This document shows, piece by piece, positions 58,776 through 64,000 of a stretch of DNA of 64,000 nucleotides. The notes under the pieces are model-generated. The model was not told where the DNA came from, did not search any database, and saw nothing but the letters and a program-made list of their open reading frames with translations. The position numbers were made by a program, and so were the translations under genes. The stretch comes from Orobanche coerulescens (Eukaryota > Streptophyta > Magnoliopsida > Lamiales > Orobanchaceae): the NCBI GenBank assembly GCA_033398695.1, contig CM065802.1:137688096-137752095 (forward strand). Direction: 5' to 3'. How positions within the stretch are numbered: position 1 is the stretch's first letter; every line of letters begins with the position of its first letter.

Positions 58776-59737
58776 TGTTGTGCGACGATTAATTCGCCAC
58801 GATAGGCGATCGGCGACCTCCCTGAAAAGTCAACCATAGAAGCCAAACTCCGGACGAACACCTAAAGTCCGGCATAATATAGCGATCGTCTTTTGGTAAC
58901 CAGCGATCGTCTTTTGATACCTGGCGATCGTCTTTGTCTAACGGATCAGAGGCGATCGTCTCATGCCACGTGGGGATCCAGCATCCGTCAAAGTCGTCGA
59001 AGACCGAATCTTGGACGATGGCCCACCCGCGGATCTTCATAGGATACCAACAAAAAGGATCATTGACCCCAGCCTGTCACCTACCGCACCTACCGACAAG
59101 GCCGCCGAAAGGTACGAAGTGGACCCTCCTCGGACAGCGACTCGCCACGCGTGCTGGCTTCCCATTGGTTCACCCAGCTGGCCTCCAACTGCAACCTCGG
59201 ACCTCAAGGGAACAGGCCCACGTGACGGGACGATCGGCCGTTTATTTTAATATAGAAAACGGCGATCGCCCGCGATCGCCTGAGGGATCCCAACTACTTA
59301 GTCCCCTATAAATAGAGAACTCACTGTTGCGGCCAAAGGGACGGATTCTACCACGAATTAAGTGCAAGAATACACACCAAAGAGAGAACAAAAGGCTCTT
59401 TTGGCAAGCACTAACATATTCATAGTGACATTCACACACATTCATCATAAATTCCAAGCAAGAACTCATGATTCATCCATCTGGTTCTTAGGCAATCTAC
59501 GCGCTCTAAAGCCTAGATAACTAGAAGCTTTTACACTCATTGTATTAGATTCTAACATTAATATTTGTACTCGACAGTATATTTATTAATAACATCTCGC
59601 GAGAGCATTCAAGCCCGGGACTAACAACCCCGGCAAATCTTGTGTTATCCATTTTCCCACGGAAGTGTTCTCGCATTTTGTTTGTTACTCGATCGTTCCA
59701 GCAATACTATCTCCGGATAATATTTTGGGTAACAACA
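58776..59737 (+). repeat. Element K 5' LTR
   Basis: Inverted ends TGTTGT and ACAACA. Near its start is a short array, AGCGATCGTCTTTTGG at a 21-bp period then looser, with four GCGATCGTC copies between 58880 and 58963. The 3' LTR lies outside the window. Confidence 0.78.
59307..59315 (+). promoter_or_regulatory. Element K LTR TATA box
   Basis: TATAAATAG in CCCCTATAAATAGAG. It is preceded by GGCGATCGCCCGCGATCGCC, a doubled palindrome at about 59262-59281. Confidence 0.7.
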
Positions 59738-59756
59738 ATTGGCGCTAGAGGAAGGG
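59738..59756 (+). other. Element K primer-binding site
   Basis: ATTGGCGCTAGAGGAAGGG directly follows the LTR. This form is typical of Tat-lineage elements; I did not identify the primer tRNA with certainty. Confidence 0.65.
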
Positions 59757-59862
59757 CATCTAAACCTTCATTTTTTCCTACCGTCTCGAAGAACACTCAC
59801 TGTTCTCCGGACATATACTTGAAGAAACACTCACTGTTCTTCAATAGAAAAACCATCAGAAA

Positions 59863-61300
59863 ATGACATCAGCAACAACCTCCAAGAGGGCCACCCTGAG
59901 ATCTGCCGGAAATCTTATTCCGGCGAGGACCGAGTCCCAGCCCACGGCGGAGGGCGAACGTGGCGACGCTAGGCTCTCGCTCCCGCCCCCGAGGGACGGT
60001 TCTAGCCTCTCACTCGACCAGTTCCAGACATCGGAACAGATTGAGGAGGCTATAGCCATCCTCAGGGAACGGCAGAGGGCCCGCGATACGCCTACCATCA
60101 CCCCGTCAGCTAACCGCCGGGCAAGCAAAAGGAAGCTCAAGGGGATCTATGTTGAGAAATCGACAGAAAGCCCCGAGCCGCTGGAGAAGGCTCTCGTAAG
60201 GCGGGACGATTCCGTCTTCAGCCGCCTAGGGAGCGATCCCTCATGGCGACCGGGGCACTCAGGCCCCAGCCGGGAGACATCGATATCTGAATCCTTTACC
60301 AGGAGTTCGGCGTATCCGACTCCCAAGAGACAGACCGGGCAACGAGCGCCTGCTCGCCCAAGAAGGGAACCCTCCGGCGGGAGATCGTCATTCACCACGG
60401 AGCTAGGGGATCGGTACACGATCGCCTTGGTTCGCCTCGAGAGCCAATCGGCGAAAGGCCAAAGCGGCGCGATCGCCGCTATGCAACGCCAAACTCGACG
60501 AGATGAAGACGCTCATTGAAATTTGGGCTTAAGCCAGGAGACCTATCGCTGGGGTAAATGAGCCACTCGCGGTCCAGATCGAGATCGCTCCAGTCCAATC
60601 AACGATCAATCCCCACAAACACCTCTATACGAGGGAGAACGGATCCGGGAACCCACTTAAGCAAATTCCGGATCTACATGACTGGATGCGGAGCTTCGGA
60701 TGCGACGAAATGTCGTATGTTCCCGCTAACTCTGGGCGATCTCGCCCACAGGTGGTACATCTCGCTACCATCTCGCTCAATCAATTGCTTTGAGAAGCCG
60801 GCGAACGACTTCACGTCATACTTCGCCGCCAAAGTCGCTCGCCGGAAGGTCCCCACCGCATGATGAAAATCGGGCGGGGAAGGATGAATCGGATGAGGAT
60901 TATATCGACCGGGTGGACGAGATAGTCCTCACCGGTGAGCCCGTCGGCGACGAGATCGCTCACCACGCGATCTGAACGGATTCCACGGACGATCGCCCAT
61001 GTTCGGGCACCTCACAAAAGATTTTCCACCGACCTATACGTTGCCCGTCGAGCCGCCGATTATCTCGGCCAGCAGAAGATGCTCACTCCGCCCGGACGAG
61101 GGACACCAAGAAGGGAAAGCACCTTCCCATGTCCAAGAAGACGGTCGCCAAGCCTGAAAGGCGGTCGCCAAGCCGCTGGCGAGTTCAAAGCCTTCGAGGA
61201 TGTAGAGGTCCACCTTCTTCACAACCTCAACTTATCTCCGCCCACATCTTCAACGCGATCAAGGGTCGCGAGTGGCTTTCCAAGCCAAAGCCGATAAGGG
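59863..61300 (+). pseudogene. Element K gag (frameshifted)
   Basis: ATG at 59863 (MTSATTSKRATLRSAG) gives 218 open codons of Ser/Arg/Pro-rich, low-complexity gag N-terminus with a helical stretch EQIEEAIAILRERQRARD. After stops near 60519 the retrotransposon gag domain is seen in another frame at about 60660-60860 (CRMFPLTLGDLAHRWYISLP). More frameshifts follow. I did not find an intact zinc knuckle. Confidence 0.75.
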
Positions 61301-61499
61301 ACCACGGTCATCTAGACCGCAAAGAAATTCTCGTGCCTATCATAAGAGTCCCGCCACAACACTAGCCAATGCCGCGACCTCCTCGCATACTCGCGATCGC
61401 TTGAGGAAGGCAACCGGATAATTTGATCACCAAGCCGTAACTCAGACGGAAAGAGCCGAGGGCGCGAACGCCGACCGAGCGAGAGAATTCCTCCCAATC

Positions 61500-64000
61500 C
61501 GATTGCCGGATCGAGCATGAGCCGGAGTACTCTGATGAGTCGATCCCTCCGATCAACCCTGGCGGTCGGATCAACATGCTCCAAGCAGGAGGTGGGAGCC
61601 TCGGGGGCCTTTCCCCGGTTTCCACCCTGTCAAACAGGAAGCGAAAAGCCGAACTGAGGGCCTTCGCCGAAGTCCATGTTGTAGTACCTCCGGAGCCGAC
61701 CATCTCTAGAGACGCGCTCATCACCTTTTCCAACAAGGACAGGGAAGGAGTGCAATGTCCCAAAGAGGATGCACTAGTGATCTCCGCTTGCATCCTTGGG
61801 AAGACGGTCGATCGCGTGTTGGTCGACAATGGGAGTTTTTGCAACATCATATTCAAATCCGCCCTAGACCAACTCGGCAACCTGATCAAATTCATCAAGC
61901 CTTTCGACACCGTGCTCCAAGGGTTCGGCGACAACACACCCAAGCCTACGGGAGGATCAAGCTCTCCGTCGAGCTAATATGTTTTTATGATCCCAAGGTT
62001 AGGATTACTAGGAACCTAAGCTTTGTAATCATAGATAGGCCCAAAGATCTATAATGGGTTCCTAGGTCGCCCTTTTAGAAACCTTTGAGGCGGTCGCCTC
62101 ATCTTTCTTTATCGTATCAAATTCCCCACCGCCGATGGGACTCGGTCATCGTAAAAGGAGATCAGCTAATGGCAAAGAGATGTTTGAGTTACTCCTATGT
62201 TGTTAATTCTTTCAATACTTCCCGTACTGTATGTAACATTGAAGCGACCGACGATCAACCCATGGAGATCGACGAGCCTGAGACTTCGTACCAACCCGAC
62301 TCAGGGGACGCCATCTCTCATCGATCGACGGACGACATCGAGCCAAGGATCGGTTTCGAGCCAAGTCTCGACATCGATCCAAGGACCGAGTCCGGAGATC
62401 GTACCAAACGAGAGGCGACCGTTCCTGTCGAAGAGTTGGAAAGCATTACGATGGATCCGGATCATCCAGAACGGGAGGTACAGATCGGCGCGAGCATCGA
62501 CCGCGAATTAAAGGGAGATCTGATCAACTTGCTACGTAAGAACATCGGTGTCTTTGCCTGGTCGCATCAAGATATGGTTGGCATAAGTCCCGAACACGCC
62601 TGCCATTATCTGAAGATCGACCGGGCAATGAAACCTGTTCACCAGAAGCGTAGGAAGTTCGGTCCCGAGAAATACGCAGCGCTCGACATAGAAGTCCAGA
62701 AGTTACTCGGCAACAGACTGATCGGAGTAGCAACTGACGAACCACAGTGGGTCGCCAACGCGGTGCTCGTCAAAAAGCCGATCGCTCCTCGGAGATTATG
62801 CATAGACTTCACCGACCTCAACGCGCATGTCCAAAAGATCACTTCCCAATGCCTCATATCGATCATCCGGTCGATAGCACGGCAGTTGCGAAATGATGTC
62901 GTTTATGGATGCCTTCGCGGATATCATCAAATCCCAATGGCAGAGGAAGACATAAAACACACATCTTTCCACACGTAAAAGACATATACTTTTGGGTCGA
63001 ATGCCGCTCGCTTGAAAAACGCAGGGCGACCTACCAACGATTAGTCAGCGGGATGTTCGCCGATCAGATCGGCAAGACCATGGAGGTCTACATTGACGAT
63101 ATCGTGGTCAAAAGCCTCAAGAAGGAAGATCACCTCAACGATCTTGCCGAGACGTTCGCCATCCTTGAGAAGTTTAGCATGAAGTCAACCCCAAGAAATG
63201 CAACTTCGGGGTGGGCTCAGGGAAGTTCTTGGGGCATATAGTGAGCCAAAGGGGGATCGAGGCGAACACCGCCAAGATACGAGCGATCCTTGACATGCAG
63301 GAACCGCGAAACATCAAACACGTGCAACGCCTCACAGGCTGTCTAGCCGCCCTCAACCGTTTCAGATCACGGCTCGGCGATAAAAGCAAGCCTTTCTTCG
63401 CGACCATCAAGAACTAGAAGTTAGCATGGACGAAAGAATGCGATAGCATTCGCCAGAATAAAGGAATATCTATCCAACCCCCAGATCCTGGCAAAGCCGA
63501 TCCCCGGTGAAAAATTATTCCTTTACTTAGCGGCCTCGGAGGTCGCACTGAGTGCCGTTCTGGTGCGAGCAGAGGGGCAAGCCCACTTGCCGATCTACTA
63601 TGTTAGCCAGGCGCTCCACGACGCCGAGACACGTTACACACCATTGGAGAAGATCGCCTATGCCCTTGTCATGAGTGTACGAAAACTGAGAGCTTACTTC
63701 TTCGATCACCAGGTGGAGGTCCTAACCACTCTACCTCTAAGACAAGTCCTGCACCGACCGGACACCAACGGGCGACTCCTCAAGTGGTCGCTGGAGATCG
63801 CACAATACGGTATCACTTACGCTCCTCGCACGGCGATCAAAGGCCAAGCTCGCGGACTTCGTGGTGGAATTAACGTTCCTCACGGTCCACCCAGTCGGCC
63901 GACTCCGCCTGAAATTATACGTGGATGGCTCGGCGACCAATGCGAGAGCAAAGGCGGATTGTCCTCATTAGCCCAGACGGTCAGAGTTTCACAAATGCCG
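61500..64000 (+). pseudogene. Element K protease, RT, RNase H and start of second RNase H
   Basis: A protease-like stretch, VDRVLVDNGSFCNIIF near 61805-61850, carries DNGS at the active site, as in many Tat elements. RT is open from 62085 to 62978 and includes GVFAWSHQDMVGISPEHACH, RLCIDFTDLNAHV and GYHQIPMAEEDIKHTSF; a frameshift follows, then MEVYIDDIVVKSLK near 63085 with the catalytic DD. RNase H 1 (LYLAASEVALSAVLVRAEGQ) begins near 63510 and TRYTPLEKIAYALV follows. From 63918 LYVDGSATNARAKA and, in another frame, VLISPDGQSF form the start of the archaeal-type RNase H. The integrase is beyond the window. Confidence 0.85.

Larger units (their letters stand above)
58776..64000 (+). mobile_element. 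Element K: Tat-lineage Ty3/gypsy retrotransposon, 5' part
   Basis: A 962-bp 5' LTR (TGTTGTGCG...AACAACA), a primer site starting ATTGGCGCTAGAGG, then gag, protease, RT, RNase H and the start of a second RNase H at the window end. Tat/Ogre-type elements are known for such a second, archaeal-type RNase H. The region is noticeably GC-richer than its surroundings. Many frameshifts show it is inactive. Confidence 0.85.

Noticed and set aside
59863..64000. Endogenous plant pararetrovirus
   Set aside because: LTR, primer site, gag layout and a second RNase H identify a Tat-type gypsy element; no movement protein or coat-protein motif.

Overview
This window is eukaryotic plant DNA, most likely from a eudicot with a large, repeat-rich genome. 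It consists almost wholly of transposable elements nested inside one another. I found no host gene, rRNA, tRNA gene or CRISPR array. The elements present (Sirevirus-type Ty1/copia; Tekay-, Athila- and Tat-type Ty3/gypsy; a tRNA-derived SINE, a hAT-like element and a Helitron-like element) are typical of angiosperms. Every protein-coding element is broken by stops, frameshifts, deletions or insertions. Clade names come from reading motifs by eye, not from database searches.

Left and centre (1-46820) form one nest. The oldest layer is gypsy element F, whose pol tail and probable 3' LTR lie at 44439-46820. A Tekay-like LTR (G, 42847-44438) sits in F's pol. Ty1/copia element A (13313-42846) sits in tandem repeats of G. 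A carries two further stacks. Minus-strand Sirevirus B occupies A's 5' LTR, and minus-strand Tekay element C (1432-11863, LTRs of about 2.66 kb) sits inside B's own LTR. Athila-like element D (18103-39365, 5-bp target duplication gatat) splits A's integrase. Sirevirus-like element E (23835-36115, target duplication cgatc) splits the accessory gene of D. The left ends of F, G, A and B lie outside the window.

The middle (46822-51766) holds a complex foldback repeat interrupted by a 2467-bp solo LTR (H, target duplication acttg). It is followed by a SINE, a 570-bp hAT-like element with an 8-bp target duplication, and a probable small Helitron.

The right part (51767-64000) is a second nest. LTR L holds Sirevirus I. 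Sirevirus I contains solo LTR J (target duplication gattc) just after its primer-binding site. Its gag is then cut by LTR fragment N, which is cut by LTR fragment M. M is interrupted by Tat-type gypsy element K (58776 to the window end), which shows both a normal and a second, archaeal-type RNase H.

The most interesting observations concern D and E. They belong to different superfamilies but both carry, downstream of the normal retroelement genes, an accessory ORF with what looks like the same EFY / RGV-type plant retroelement domain. Each ORF has its own apparent upstream TATA box. In D this internal promoter-like block repeats the GCCGCGGC motif array of the LTR and is followed by a plausible leader intron. 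In E the ORF is flanked by a TATA box and an AATAAA signal. The C and H LTRs carry dense upstream arrays of short palindromes (TTACGTACGTAA in C, TAGCGCACGCTA in H), which look like enhancer arrays that have changed motif between LTR families.
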